A DNA stretch of 64,000 nt from Apostichopus japonicus (Eukaryota; Echinodermata; Holothuroidea; Aspidochirotida; Stichopodidae). The translations under genes were made by a program, and so were the position numbers. The notes beneath the pieces are model-generated. The model searched no databases. It saw nothing but the letters and a program-made list of their open reading frames with translations, and was not told the origin of the DNA. Location of the stretch: positions 22,589,376 through 22,653,375 of the forward strand of contig NC_092567.1 in NCBI RefSeq assembly GCF_037975245.1, read 5' to 3'. Below are positions 1-51,189 of the stretch, piece after piece (the stretch's first letter is position 1; the number at the start of each line of letters is the position of its first letter).

Positions 1-36080
<36,080 letters not shown>

Positions 36081-36345
36081 CCTTTGACCTTTTCAGAGTC
36101 ACGGTAAGGAATTTGTTGGTTTTTCGTTAGGGAGAGCGTCTTTGGGAATGACTTTCCTCGACTAGTTTTGATCGTGGAAAATTGGCTTTTGTGAAAGATT
36201 CGCGGCCATTGGACACAAGATGCATATATGGAACGACTTGTGCCTCTTGCGTAAATTGGATTTCAGTCAGTGGAACAATTCCAGACTAGTCGCTAGAACT
36301 TAGAGATTGACTTTTTGTCAAATATTTCGATGAATGTTTGAATTT
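36081..36345 (+). other. Probable POLD1 3' UTR start
   Basis: Non-coding sequence after the stop. A consensus-like donor (CG before GTAAGG at about 36101) could start a 3'-UTR intron; this is a guess. The first AATAAA lies at about 36480, already inside the downstream satellite, so the poly(A) site is unresolved. Confidence 0.4.
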
Positions 36346-37810
36346 TGGGCAGACTGGATGAATGGGTGGATGAATTGTTCGATGGATAGCTATTTGACTG
36401 GAAGTATGGATGTGTCGATGACTTACAAGCGGATGACTGAATCAAGATATGGATGAATAAGTGTCTGATCAGATGGATGAATAAATAGCTGACTTACATG
36501 ATGCATGAATGGATAGCTGGCTGACATAACATGGATGAATGAATAGCTGACTTACGTTATAGATGGATGAATGGATAGCTGGATGACATAACATGGATGA
36601 ATGAATAGCTGACTTACGTTATAGATGGATGAATAGATAGCTGGATGACATAACATGGATGAATGAATAGCTGACTTACATGATGCATGAATGGATAGCT
36701 GGCTGACATAACATGGATGAATGAATAGCTGACTTACATGATGCATGAATGGATAGCTGGATGACATAACATGGATGAATGAATAGCTGACTTACGTTAT
36801 AGATGGATGAATGGATAGCTGGATGACATAACATGGATGAATGAATAGCTGACTTACATGATGCATGAATGGATAGCTGGATGACATAACATGGATGAAT
36901 GAATAGCTGACTTACGTGATGGATGGATGAATGGATAGCTGGATGACATAACATGGATGAATGAATAGCTGACTTACATAATGGATGAATGAATAGCTGG
37001 ATGATGTAACATGGATGAGCGAATTGCTGACTTATATGATGGATAACTGGATAACATAACATGGATGAATGAATAGCTGACTTACATGATGCATGAATGG
37101 ATAGCTGGATGAAATAACATGGATGAATGAATAGCTGACTTACATAATGGATGAATGGATAGCTGGCTGACATAACATGGATGAATGAATAGCTGATTTA
37201 CATGATGGATAGCTGGATGACATAACATGAATGAAATTTAGCTGACTTATATGATGGATAACTGGATGACATTACATGGATGAATAAATAGCTACCTTAC
37301 ATAATGGATGAATGGATAGTTGGATGATGTAACATGGATGAATGAATAGCTGACTTACATAATGGATGAATGAATAGCTGGATGACATAACATGGATGAA
37401 TAAATAGCTACCTTACATAATGGATGAATGGATAGCTGGATGATGTAACATGGATGAATGAATAGCTGACTTACATGATAGATGAATGGATAGCTGGTAT
37501 ACTTAAGATGGATGAATAATTTGCCTCTGACATAACATGGATAACAGATAGCTTTTGTGACTTATGTCATAACATGGATGAATGGATAGCTGGATGACAT
37601 AACATGGATGCTAACATACATAACATGAATGAATGGATAGCCGGCTGGCTTTGAACAATGATGAATGGATTGCAAGGATTCCTTATAAGATGGACGAATA
37701 CAATGGCTAGGTGACTTACAAAATGAGTGAATGGATAGCTTGCAGATATAATATGGATGAATGAAATAACAGCATAAATGGATGGCAGTTTTATACAAAT
37801 GGAAGAGTGG
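36346..37810. repeat. About 58-60 bp satellite downstream of POLD1
   Basis: Twenty or more units of CATGGATGAATGAATAGCTG, ACTTACATGATGCATGAATG, GATAGCTGGATGACATAA, built on a GGATGAAT sub-repeat. Homogeneous in the middle, decayed at both edges. The minus strand shows a false 165-codon ORF. Confidence 0.95.
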
Positions 37811-38349
37811 ATAGCTGTGCAGCTCCCCCCCCCCCCCTCAAGAAAATACTATAAAAACTTCCAAGTTTAGGTGATTAAAACAGGTATCGAAACTTGGAAA
37901 GTATGTTTCAAATATCTCTCCTTCCACCCATTAAGTTTCATGTAACCAGCTAGGACCGATCAGACAGCGTCATCTGTTAATTTAGATTTGGCAGGACATT
38001 GACTCTTGAAAAGCTTTGCAAAAGTCTGTTTAGTACTTGTTTATTGCAAGCTTCCTTAAGAACAATGGAAATCAATTATTTGTATCATAATTATCTAAAA
38101 AAAAGAAGAGTTTATGGTTTAGTACATTATTTTGTTGACCAGGTTTTTTTTTTTTCATTTTCTTTCTGTTTACTATATTCATTCATGCATGTTCGTTTGT
38201 CCTTGTTTAAATCCGTTTCTAGAGTTACTCTCACCGAGGCTTTACACAAAAAACCAAATAAACATTATATCCAAGGTTTGTTTATATTTATAGAGCAGAG
38301 AAAAATGAAATAATAACAAGTAAACCTAGTTACATCCATAGTTGCAAGA
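37811..38349. other. Nothing recognised; poly-C tract
   Basis: C run at 37825-37838; no gene. Confidence 0.5.
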
Positions 38350-38437
38350 TTCACATTGTGGAGTATGGCTAATAGACCTTCACATTGTGGAGTATGGCTA
38401 ATAGACCTTCACATTGTGGAGTATGGCTAATAGACCT
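38350..38437. repeat. 29-bp triplication
   Basis: TTCACATTGTGGAGTATGGC + TAATAGACC, three near-identical copies. Confidence 0.95.
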
Positions 38438-39720
38438 TGCAAAGTAAACTAATATCTTGTCACTGATGGGAGGAGGAAGGGGTCATTTACAGAGACAGGG
38501 AGAGGTCCCCTCCACCCCCACTTCACCTCACGTTTCCACGTTGCTCATTTTCTAAACTTGCTAGATTTGTTTCCCCTTCCTGTTTGAATGCTCATGCCAG
38601 CTATGACCTTTTATGGTATTTTTATACATTTCACTGACAACAAAGCTATTTATAAACTCTTTGTTGCATAAAGTGGTTTGCCCAGATATATAACATTTTC
38701 ATAGATGAGATAATTTTGCTGTTTAATTTTCAAGTATCACAGGCAATTAGGAAAGCATGCAGAGATTCATTTGAAGCAATATCACATGTTTTGGGGAAGG
38801 GTGTAGTGAAAGGGGTTGGGGTGAGAGTTTGAAGCAGTAAATATGTGCTGGAGGTTATCGTCCTGTGAGTCTGTAAGGAATTGTTCAAAGGTACCGAACA
38901 GGGACACACTTGTGGACCGTTGCCAGGTGGTCCTACGCACCGTCACATCCGATAGTTTCAGGTGGTAACAGGATCAGGAATCCACCGATTCTTTGAACCT
39001 TGTTGTTGCCAACTTCTACGTTTACCTACCATAATCTCCAGCATTGGTTATACACTTAAAAAAATAAAACCTTACTTAACATACTTTTTGTGTGCACTTT
39101 TTATGTTCTTGTGACCCAGCGATATATCACAAGGGTACGATTTAACAGCACGAGTGGTGTCGGCAATTTAGATTTTGTTCAAATATTTTCAGCTTTGAAA
39201 CCAGACCAAGCATAATAAGGATTCTCTTGTTGCATGTTGGTCTATTACAAGTAACCACACAACCTTAAAGTCGTTGCTCTGTTCTCTTTCATTGTTTGCC
39301 CGGGCTTTGTAAATATTATTCAATCTTTCCTTTACAATAGAGCCAAAAAAAATTGATATTTGCATATTTGTCACAACCTACGCAACTATTTCCCCTGGTC
39401 CCTGAAAATTCCAAGAAATCTTCTCTTTATTCTGTTTTTTAATGAGTCTCGTTAAGTTGGTACTTGAATGACATCAATCTAGGACTGTTGTAACATGCAT
39501 GGTAGCTTTATACGAGTTGTCAGAAATGTTTTTCACTGCATTTCTCAAAATACTTTTTGTTAAGTGTCGGTGGCATTTAAAAGCTATTTTGTTAAATGAA
39601 CCAGACCTGACATTGCAAAGAGAGAAGTCTAATAATAGAATCTTATAGAAACAGCTTGAATTCAATACAGACTGCCAATAGTGGCGAATGGTATCTGTTG
39701 GTTGATTCTGTCAAAAAAAC
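38438..39720. other. Intergenic: nothing recognised
   Basis: No ORF with domain similarity and no repeat seen. Confidence 0.5.
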
Positions 39721-39782
39721 GATTCAAATAAAATAAAACTGTTAGCAAACTGCTTATCTACTAGAGTGCCTGTGTAGGAGAA

Positions 39783-40202
39783 TGTGTAAAAGTAAGTTGG
39801 CCTGACGTTTCGATCCTAGCAGGATCTTCTTCAAAGGTTAAATGACGAGTAACAGTAACAGACGGGACGTAAAAAACCGCAAAGAATACAGACAGGTTAA
39901 TGAGCATGGTCAACACAGAGATAGATGTAAGGGGATTAGTAGACAAGGAATGGAGAAAAGAAATAAAGAAACCAACAGGGGAAGAGGAGAGGTAGGAGAT
40001 AAACAGTGAGGGGACCAAGAGAGGATTAAGGGAAGGGGGTAGGAAATAAACTGGAGAAGGACAAAGACAGAAAGGTGTGGAGAAAAAAGGGTGGAAGAGA
40101 GCTATGAGAAGAGGAGTGATGGGGGGGATACAAGGGGAGAAGAAGGAGGGGGACAGAAGAAAAGAAGAAAAACTTTACGTCAGGCCAACTTACTTTTACA
40201 CA
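39783..40202. mobile_element. MITE-like element with perfect 26-bp terminal inverted repeats
   Basis: 39783-39808 and 40177-40202 are exact inverted complements over 26 bases (core AAGTAAGTTGGCCTGACGT). The interior is purine-rich and non-coding. The left arm continues GATCCTAGCAGGATC, the word shared with copies at 345-475 and 13790-13905. Flanking ACTGCTTATC.ACTA also belongs to the family, so the true element may be larger. Confidence 0.8.
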
Positions 40203-40894
40203 AAGAAATGATTACATAGAAAGGTTAACGAGCTGGGAGTCATTTGCGAGAAAGAGAAAGTGTTCTAAAGAATGGGTTCTGTTTGTATTGTAATTCAAAG
40301 AACAATGAAGGGTGTTAAAAATAGGAATGGAAAATGATATCATTTGGGTGGTATTGTTGATGGTGTTTAAAGATTGAAACAACAAATGTTGTTTGGAAGG
40401 CTTTAGAGAAGCAATTAAATATGTTGTTTATTGGCAAGATATTGGGAAATATAATAGAATAAACTATGAATCATGTTCTTGTTTTGTTTTCTTTTCCACT
40501 TTGAGAATTGTCAAATCCTCACAAATGTTTAAGTTTGAAAAAGCAAGGCTATTTAAGATTGAATATTCAGTTATTGTTTTCTGTCGTTATCGCATTGAAG
40601 GGGGAAGGGAAGGGGCAGACAGGGGTGCAGTCGTTTTGAAGTGGTTAACTTTTGACGGTTTTGAAATAGTCCCCAACAATTAGGAGGTGCAGCTTGTGGA
40701 TTAAACAGCAAGTATTTATGGTGTCACCAAGGTAGTATGCAAAGTAACTGCAATATCAACCGATGGTGCAATACTGGCCCTTATCAGTAACTGAAGTGTG
40801 TTTATAGTTTTGGCAAAATGCCAGAGAGAACTTGATTTTAACCACAAGATTTCCCAAGCATGTGACATGTTTATAGCAAGTGGCTAAACATTGT
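40203..40894. other. Intergenic: nothing recognised
   Basis: A 96-codon ORF at 40393-40683 has no recognisable domain and is likely chance. Confidence 0.5.
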
Positions 40895-41262
40895 ATGAAT
40901 CATAGCCTAGGTTTGCTATCAACACATTTACCATACAGCACATTGTGATAATCATAGCCTAGTTTTGCTATCTACACATTTACCATACAGCACATTGTGT
41001 GAATCATAGCCTAGGTTTGCTATCTACACATTTACCATACAGCACATTGTGAGAATCATAGCCTAGGTTTGCTATCTACACATTTACCATATGGCACATT
41101 GTGTGAATCATAGCCTAGGTTTGCTATCTACACATTTACCATACAGCACATTGTGAGAATCATAGCCAAGGTTTGCTATCTACACATTTACCATACAGCA
41201 TATTGTGAGAATCTGAGTCTAGGTTAGCTATCTACACATTTACCATACAGCAATTGAGGAAT
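40895..41262. repeat. 52-bp minisatellite, 7 copies
   Basis: TTTACCATACAGCACATTGT recurs at 40927, 40979, 41031, 41083, 41135, 41187 and 41239; the unit also contains GAATCATAGCCTAGGTTTGC. Confidence 0.95.
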
Positions 41263-41454
41263 CAAAGGTACCACCTACTCAGGGATATTTATTGACGAGG
41301 AAAAAAAAAAGGAAGAAAAATAATGGCAAATTTTGATAAGCAACATGGCACGGCTTCCACGGCGTACGCACGTTTATTATAGAACGAATTTTCATTTTAC
41401 AAGTCAAAGAAATAACAATTTCTTACTCTTTTTTCTCTGGGAGTGGGGTTGTGT

Positions 41455-41720
41455 TTGGTTACTTGCCATAGGCAGGTAAGTAACCTATGCAGTCAAGTTG
41501 GCATGGGTGTATGTGACACCCTAGCTTGTAAACATGATATCTCAAGATGTGTACCTTCTGCAGTTCTCATATTCAGCATGTGGCTTCCCCATAATTAGTA
41601 CAAGAACGTCATTGTTTTTGGTGGAGGTCAAAAGGTCATTTGGGTTCAGCAGAGTGCAAAATTTGAAAATCTCAATAATGCTGTATCTCCAGGACGGGAA
41701 CAAGGAAGGAGCTCATATAT
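41455..41720. repeat. Dispersed repeat (CTTGTAAAC/GGTCATTTGGG family), copy 1
   Basis: GTGTATGTGACACC, CTTGTAAACA, TAGTACAAGAA, GGTGGAGGTCAAAAGGTCAT and TTTGGGTTCA appear in the same order as in 55805-56240. Class unknown. Confidence 0.6.
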
Positions 41721-43870
41721 GCGTAGTAGGATAGCCTAATGTAGTGTAAAGATTTTATGCCTCTCTTTGAAAGATGATTTAGAAGAATTTTTGCAGAATT
41801 AGTTCCCCAGTGGGAGTTCCCTGATAAAACATTCTGTATAAAGACATATATGTAGAATATACCAGAATTATTTGAAAGCTTGTTCTGCATATACTGTTAA
41901 GGCAAGTGACCACTGGGGAAGGGTCTTCACTCTGGTTTTTCTCTCCTGTCCATCTCAAACTCACCCGTTTAATATTTTGGGGGTTTTTGGCGGGCATTCA
42001 ATTATTGTCACAGTATTGTCCACCACTGCCCCATATTAAACAAAATGTTTTGACCTATTTTTGACCTAACTACTGTGATAGTAAGGTGGTGATAAAAAGT
42101 GAAAAGAAACAAACAGTTGAATGGATGTGTCAGAAATGAGTGGGCAAAGTCAACATTCTCTGGTGTCAAACAGGTCAAATTGCAGAAGAAATGTTTTGAA
42201 ATCAAATTGAAATCTGAAAAGTAGGGTGAAGGACAGTTGGTACTGGAGGTAAGTAACCCCATGGTGTCATCCAGGGACCAATTTTGCCTGCCACCCAGGG
42301 ACCAAGTTTGCCAACATAACAATAACGTTGTTGGAAACTTCATTTCAATACCATTCCAACCATACATAGGTTCCTACTGCCAAAAGTGCTTGGAGTTTGA
42401 GTAATTTAAAATTTGTAAATAATTTCCCCAGGGACCTACCTTGATAATGACTTTCCCCAGGGACCTCTGATAAAGACATAGACCTTGGTATATAAAGGAT
42501 GTTCGGCAGCATGCATATTGGATTGGTGGGAAGTTTAGGGGGTTAAACAATATCAAACTTTCTGCAGCAAAGTTGATAAGCTAATAAGGTGTGTTTTTCT
42601 TTCTTGTTTCTTTCTTATGCACAAAAACACTAATTGTTACTTTTTGTGTAGCCATGTTGCTATGCGTGTGGTAAAATCAGTTCCCAACTTAAAAAGAATA
42701 TTTGCGCATGTTCAATGAATTTCTCATGACTTGATTTAAATATATATATTTATATTAAAAGCCTAATTTGTCATGAAATCTCTTCCCCTGCCATTTGCAT
42801 GGTTAAAATCAAATGAAACAAGTGCGTGATTTCTGGTTACACGGTAGGCAAGGTACTGTTGCTTCTGACTGGCGCCCTCAGAAAGAAAATGCTAGCGTTA
42901 TCTGGTTCGAATGCTGTGCAAGTTTTCTAGTCAGTTTTCCATTACTTTAAATATGACTTTTTTTTTCTTAAAATGACGATACATGATCAGTTTCAATCCA
43001 CGGCTCAAGCCCCCTCCCCCCCACCCCATAAAAAAAAAAATTAAAAAAAATATCAATTAAGAAACAAAATGGTCATATACATGCTTCAAAACACTTAGGC
43101 CGATTAGTGACCCCCCCCCCATTGATCTTGTTCCTTTTTTCCCTTTATCATCCAATTTCAAAACAAGATCTCTTGATTCATACTTGACCCCAGTTTTCAC
43201 CTTCATCACCTTGACAACCATCCGGTGGATGTGTGGCCCTGGGGAAGGAATATGCTATGAGCAGGAGGTAGTCTCTCCCCCCCCCCCTTACCCCACCCCT
43301 TTGGGATAGTGTTGTATGATTAAGTTTGCTTAGATGCAAAATGGTGTAATATTTTGCTACTTTTGAAGTGCTTCATATTCAAGATTTCTCCACTATTTCT
43401 TCCACAAATATTAGCAATGTTAGATGTTTTTCCTTTGAAATCCTTTTGGCAACCTTCCCACGGTTTATTTGAGAGTTCTGGGAAGTGGTCAATTTGATTA
43501 ATTAATTTATTTACTAATTTATTATTTAATTAGTAAATTTAAACATTAAAATTTAAACAAATTATTTGATTGTTTTTACAATTATTTGATACAATTATTT
43601 GATTACAATTATTTGATAACAAATTATTTGATATCAAGTGATAATCAAGTGGTGATAAATTAATAAATAAATTTATTTTGATCAAAGACAAAAATCTCTT
43701 CATGCATGTAAACAATAAACCTGTTGTTGCACAAGATCATAGTACTAACGGTACCCTCTGTGTGTGTATATGTGTCTCTCTTCTTCTCATGGTTGTGATC
43801 CGATTGAAGCTACAGCACATGTATCACACATACGCATGTATTGACTGTATGTATGTATATGTATATATTA
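41721..43870. other. Intergenic: nothing recognised
   Basis: Contains poly-C tracts (43013, 43111, 43277) and a TTATTTGAT-rich stretch at 43500-43680. No gene seen. Confidence 0.5.
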
Positions 43871-44090
43871 AATCCTCCTGCAAGCAGGAACTCGCGAAGA
43901 AGCCTAATTGGCTTATCAAAGCCGCAAGCTGACCGAAGTCAGTCTCTTACATTCATATTTAACGTCCATGATTATGAATTGTTAATTGTCAACAACTTTG
44001 TAACTGGACGACATACATTAATCTTGGAGTGACTCGAACCGGGGACCTTATGATTGAAAGGCACCGGAGTTAACCCCTGAGCTAACACTA
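43871..44090 (-). mobile_element. tRNA-derived SINE family A, copy 1
   Basis: The minus strand begins with an A box (TTAGCTCAGGGGTTAAC), then a B box CCCCGGTTCGAGTCACTCC, and ends CGAGTTCCTGCTTGCAGGAG followed by TA/TACA simple sequence. Near-identical to 46801-47021 and 50968-51189. Confidence 0.9.
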
Positions 44091-44201
44091 CATGCTAGGT
44101 CTGTTCCTAAACCATGTAGTTCGTATCTCAATTCTGACACATCTATTACAAGCCGAATGGAAACATCAATGTAGAGCTACAAGGGCACTCGGGTGTACAA
44201 T

Positions 44202-45340
44202 CAGGGCCGTCTTAAGAGATCACCGGGCCCTGGGCCCGGCAATGGAGCGGGGCCCCTCAATCAAGTGAGTTCGAAAAAAGTTGCTATATTGTTTAAAAAA
44301 AATTGAAAAAAATACCTTAGAAAACCATAAGGAATCGAATGATATATAATTGGATATGGTATCCGGGGAGAGTCTTGAGAAAAAAAAATTCAAAGTCTTG
44401 GACCAAAAATAACACAAATTTTTGGGAAAACAGGGTTTCTGTGAATTATTTGAGCAATAACTCCCTAATCCGAAACTTAATGCAGCTGTAGGTCTCTGTA
44501 CAGTATCAGTATGTATTGGGAGGTCTTTTCTTTTTTTTTTCTTTTTTTGTGGGAGTTAGATTTTTTTTTGACCTTGGGTCAAAATCGGGGTCAAATGAGG
44601 TCAAATGAAATGTAAACAAAGTTTCGAGAAAAATAATTAACAATTTCTCCCCAAACCCAACACCCCCCCCTCCCCCCCCCCCTTAAAACTATCTTAAATT
44701 GAAAGCCATTACTGTTCTCTTTCAAATAAGCCATGTTTACCTTCAGGTGGTGTTGGGTTATTTTTTCTCCAATGTATGACACACTCATACATTGGGACAC
44801 AAAGGGTTGTCTAGACATCGCGCATAGCATAGGAGCAGTTCACCTCTACTACTAGGACATCATGGACATGCCTATAAAGAGCTCACAAAGTAATTACAGT
44901 AGATAAGATTTAGGATCAATTCCACCTGATCATTAATGTGCCGAAAGGCTCATTTATTTATGGCCATATATATTATGACGGTAATCGATTTTAAGTGATG
45001 GAAAATGAATATCAACCGGATATATTCTCCTGGGTGAGAATTGCACTGAAAAAATGACTGGTGCTCGGACCGCGGACCCGGGTTATCTGGTGTTGTAAGC
45101 CTTCGGGGCATTGTATATTCCAGGGTTGCCAACTCAGATTCGAATATTTAATATCAAAGTCTCAAGTGTTTCACCAACTCTCGTCACAAGTTATCAAGTA
45201 TCGAATTCAATCAGGCACAATGGTCTATTAAATACGTTTTCCTCCCAGATTAAGACATGGGCTTACTACGATTGCGGGGCCCCTGACATCGCGGGGCCCT
45301 GGGCCAGGGCCCAGTGGGCCCATGCGTTAAGACGGCCCTG
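44202..45340. mobile_element. Non-autonomous hAT-type transposon, 1139 bp
   Basis: Ends CAGGGCCGTCTTAA and TTAAGACGGCCCTG (after a GCG/AG difference) are inverted. The 8-bp target duplication TGTACAAT is perfect on both sides (44194-44201, 45341-45348). Subterminal GGGCCCTGGGCCCGG and GGGGCCCTGGGCCAGGGCCC are also inverted. No transposase frame remains. Confidence 0.93.
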
Positions 45341-45348
45341 TGTACAAT

Positions 45349-46800
45349 TTAAAGTTTTCCTTCGTTACTATGGAAACGCATCTGTCAGATGTTAAAAAAG
45401 TGATTTAGTGCAAAAGGGCAGAAAAAAACACAAATGATATCAAATAAAATTCGTTCAGCTAGCACTAACAAGATCATATGCAGTATTTAGAGCACTGATG
45501 TATTATTTTCTCTATATTTTATAAATAACAATGACTCTTTCAAAATGTGAAATCTTGTGAAAGGAGATCATATTACACATGTCTGAATTAACTGAAAAAA
45601 AAAAATTAATAATTTAGAATTTGAATTAAAAAAATTCAAATATATTTTGTAAAAAACAATACCCACAAATGGCTAATTATTCTTCATATGTTAACTATCC
45701 ATGTGGAACAGGACAGTTGGTATTGTTATTAGTTCACTGTGACTATTTGGCTCAGGTTTTTCACAGCATACATCCAGTCGCATATATAGATGTTTTTTTC
45801 TGTTGTTTCAGTCACTGTTGCTAAGGAGCAGGTTTAGACTGCATTGTGCTAGATGTGAGTTTTGGGTAGGTTTAAAGCATGCGACACACCAGGGGTTTAG
45901 GCAGCCGGCAAGCCTTCTCTTGCACGGCCGGTTTCGCAAAATGACGGCCTTTTTTTCCGTGCGTGGTGTGCAAAATATATATGAAGCTGTGCAAAGTTTT
46001 CACAAGTTTTCAGTACAGAGTACACAAATATACAGAGTTACAGAAATGCGACAACAATGTTTTTTTTTTTTTTTCTGCTTTCCCTAACTTTAACCCCTAC
46101 AAGGGCCCCCTAAGGCAGGCCCCTTGATGCCCCTTTGAGGTGTGATCGCTTCATAATGGCACTGATGCCTGCAGCATCATGTTACCCTAAAAAGGTAGAT
46201 CACCCACATCTACCATTTCTGCCTCTGCCTTTCTGCAAACTGCTCCACCAATCACGACACGACTCATCTGCACCATCCATACCATGGTAGGAGAAACCAA
46301 CCCAAGTAACACAACTATCACCTTAATTTTTAATATGTGATGGAGACCTTTGTGGGCGGAAAAAAAAAAACTCCCCCAAAAACAGCTGAGAGAAATCTTG
46401 CTCCGTTTAGCAGATGTCCTAGATTAAAAAGTCATGTCTGAGAGCTGTCATTTAGTAACTCTGTGATGTCGCAGTGACAATAGTGAAATCTTTTAACTTT
46501 CTCTTTTGATTTTCATCTTTTCAGATGATTTTTTTTCATCTTTTCAGATGATTTTCTTTTCGGGTATATAATGTTAAACAGCGTTGACACTGAAAACAAT
46601 GCACCCCATTAGGTCACGTTAATCAGTGTTGTTTCGGCATCTGTGAAAATCATTTCTATTCAGAAGATAAACATTGTGAAACATTAAGAAAAACATTCTT
46701 GTATCGCTTACATGTGGCTCGGTGATGTCATATTTAGACTTATTCAAGTCTTTGGCCATTGTTTACGGAGGAACATGTATGTATGTATGTATGTATTTTA
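45349..46800. other. Intergenic: nothing recognised
   Basis: Poly-T and poly-A tracts; TGTATGTATGTA simple repeat at 46777-46797 is the tail of the next SINE. Confidence 0.5.
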
Positions 46801-47021
46801 GATCCTCCTGCAAGCAGGAACTCGCGAAGAAGCCTCATTGGCTTATCAAAGCTGCAAGCTGACCGAAGTCAGTCTCTTAGTTTCATATTTTAACGTCCAT
46901 GATTATGAATTGTCAATTGTCAACAACTCTGTAACTGGACGACATACATTAATCTTGGAGTGACTCGAACTGGGGACCTTATGATTGGAAGGCACCGGCG
47001 TAAACCACTGAGCTAACACTC
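46801..47021 (-). mobile_element. tRNA-derived SINE family A, copy 2
   Basis: Same architecture as the copy at 43871; a tail of TACA repeats sits at its left edge (minus-strand 3' end). Confidence 0.92.
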
Positions 47022-49435
<2,414 letters not shown>

Positions 49436-49439
49436 CTGA

Positions 49440-49995
49440 AGGTTTACTTTGTGAAAGAGCTAATAACATGCTGTATTTATAACTTTGTTATTATGCTACA
49501 TACCCTAGCTTCGTAGTATGTTATGCCTTTACTTGGTCCTACCACGCTCCTTGCTACCATGTTTATCTTAAAGCTTGACAACATGCTGTATTTATAACTG
49601 TGTTATTATGCTACATACCCTAGCTTCATAGTATGTTATGCCTTTATTTGGTACTACCACACTTGTTGCTACCATGTTTATCTTAAAGCCTGATAACACA
49701 CACTATTTATAACTTTGTTATTATGCTACATACTCTAGCTTCATAGTATGTTATGCCTTTACCTGGTACTACCACGCTCGTTGCTACCATGTTTCTCTTA
49801 AAGCTTGATAACACAGTGCATTTATAACTTTGTTATAATGCTACATACTCTAGCTTCATAGTATGTTATGCCTTTTCTTGGTCCTACCATGCTCATTGCT
49901 ACCATGTTTATCTTAAAGCTTGATAACACAATGCATTTATAACTTTGTTATAATGCTACATACCCTAGCTTCGTAGTATGTTATGAGTTTAATAC
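49440..49995. repeat. About 116-bp minisatellite, 5 copies
   Basis: TTATGCTACATACCCTAGCT, AGTATGTTATGCCTTTA, GCTACCATGTTTATCTTAAA and TTTATAACTTTGTTAT recur in order every 115-118 bases. Confidence 0.94.
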
Positions 49996-50164
49996 TTAGT
50001 CGTACCATGCTCATTTGCTACAGGTCTTGTTTCTCTTTAACCCACATTAAGTGCTAATATATATATGCCCATTGTGCCATAATTCTCAGGGCTTTACCTT
50101 GCTCAATGCTACTACATTCAATATTACCATGTTCAAACTGTTACCATACACGACTTCCATATGA

Positions 50165-50475
50165 AGGTTGGGACCCTTGTTAAGATCGACAAATTATTTT
50201 GGAGGGTTGCCAAAAACTCTGGAAGACAAAAAGAAATTACTAATATTGGTGGGGAAATAAAGGTAAACAACCTTGAACATAAATTACTTCAAAATTTGCA
50301 AACTACGATTAACGCCATTTTGTGGCCAAGCACCCGGTAATGATATGAATATTTCTCAAAGAGGAAGGGGATACTTCGGTCGGCCCCATAGACCCCTTCT
50401 CTAGCAAAACATCCACCAATGTAGGGTTGCCATGATGACAAAGGTGAAAGTCGGGGTTGCCCAGCAAAAAGCACT
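50165..50475. repeat. Dispersed repeat related to 23175-23530
   Basis: Shares TTTTGGAGGGT.GCCAAAA, an AACATCCA word and GGGGTTGCC end words with the intron 12 copy. Class unknown, possibly a decayed hAT element. Confidence 0.5.
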
Positions 50476-50967
50476 ATGCGCCCATGTCCAGTGTATGCAT
50501 GTATGCATGCTCAATGCTGTATTCACTCAATTAATACTAGTACTGTAAAAGGTAAACCTCTTATTTTAAATTAACTGTCTTTATTGCAAAATCCTTCAAT
50601 ATACACATTAAAACACTTTGAAATGATGGGCTGAACATGTTTAGAACATTTTCTACTGTTAATTTGAAAAACAAAAACAATGTTATCCCTTTTGTATAAA
50701 TGCACTCTATGAATTTATATTATAAGTACACTATTATAAGTTTAGTGACTTATATTTAATTAGTCATCTGTTACGAGAGAGTTGGCTCCTAAGTTGCAAT
50801 CAATACACTGAGCAAAACTTTCATTCTGCATTCTATACTTTTTTGCTGCACATTTTTATCTGGTTATGCCACGACTTGACCATCGGCGAGCGCCTACTGC
50901 ATTGGAACTATCAGTAACCATATATAAGTATGTATGTACTGTATGTATGTATGTACTATGTATTTTA

Positions 50968-51189
50968 GATCCTCCTGCAAGCAGGAACTCGCGAAGAAGC
51001 CTCATTGGCTTATCAAAGCCGCAAGCTGACCGAAGTCAGTCTCTTACATTCATATTTAACGTCCATGATGATGAATTGTTAATTGTCAACAACTCTGTGA
51101 CTGGACGACATACATTAATCTGGGAGTGACTCGAACCGGGGACCTTATGATTGAAAGGCACCGGCGTTAACCACTGAGCTAACACTCCA
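50968..51189 (-). mobile_element. tRNA-derived SINE family A, copy 3
   Basis: The minus strand starts GAGTGTTAGCTCAGTGGTTA (A box), has B box GGTTCGAGTCACTCC, a 160-bp unique body, and a CATACA-type tail at 50930-50960. Looks young. Confidence 0.93.

Noticed and set aside
36676-37173. 165-codon minus-strand open frame of SQLFIHPCYV-like repeats
   Set aside because: Translation of the 59-bp satellite downstream of POLD1.
42008-42367. 119-codon minus-strand ORF
   Set aside because: No recognisable domain or supporting context; treated as chance.
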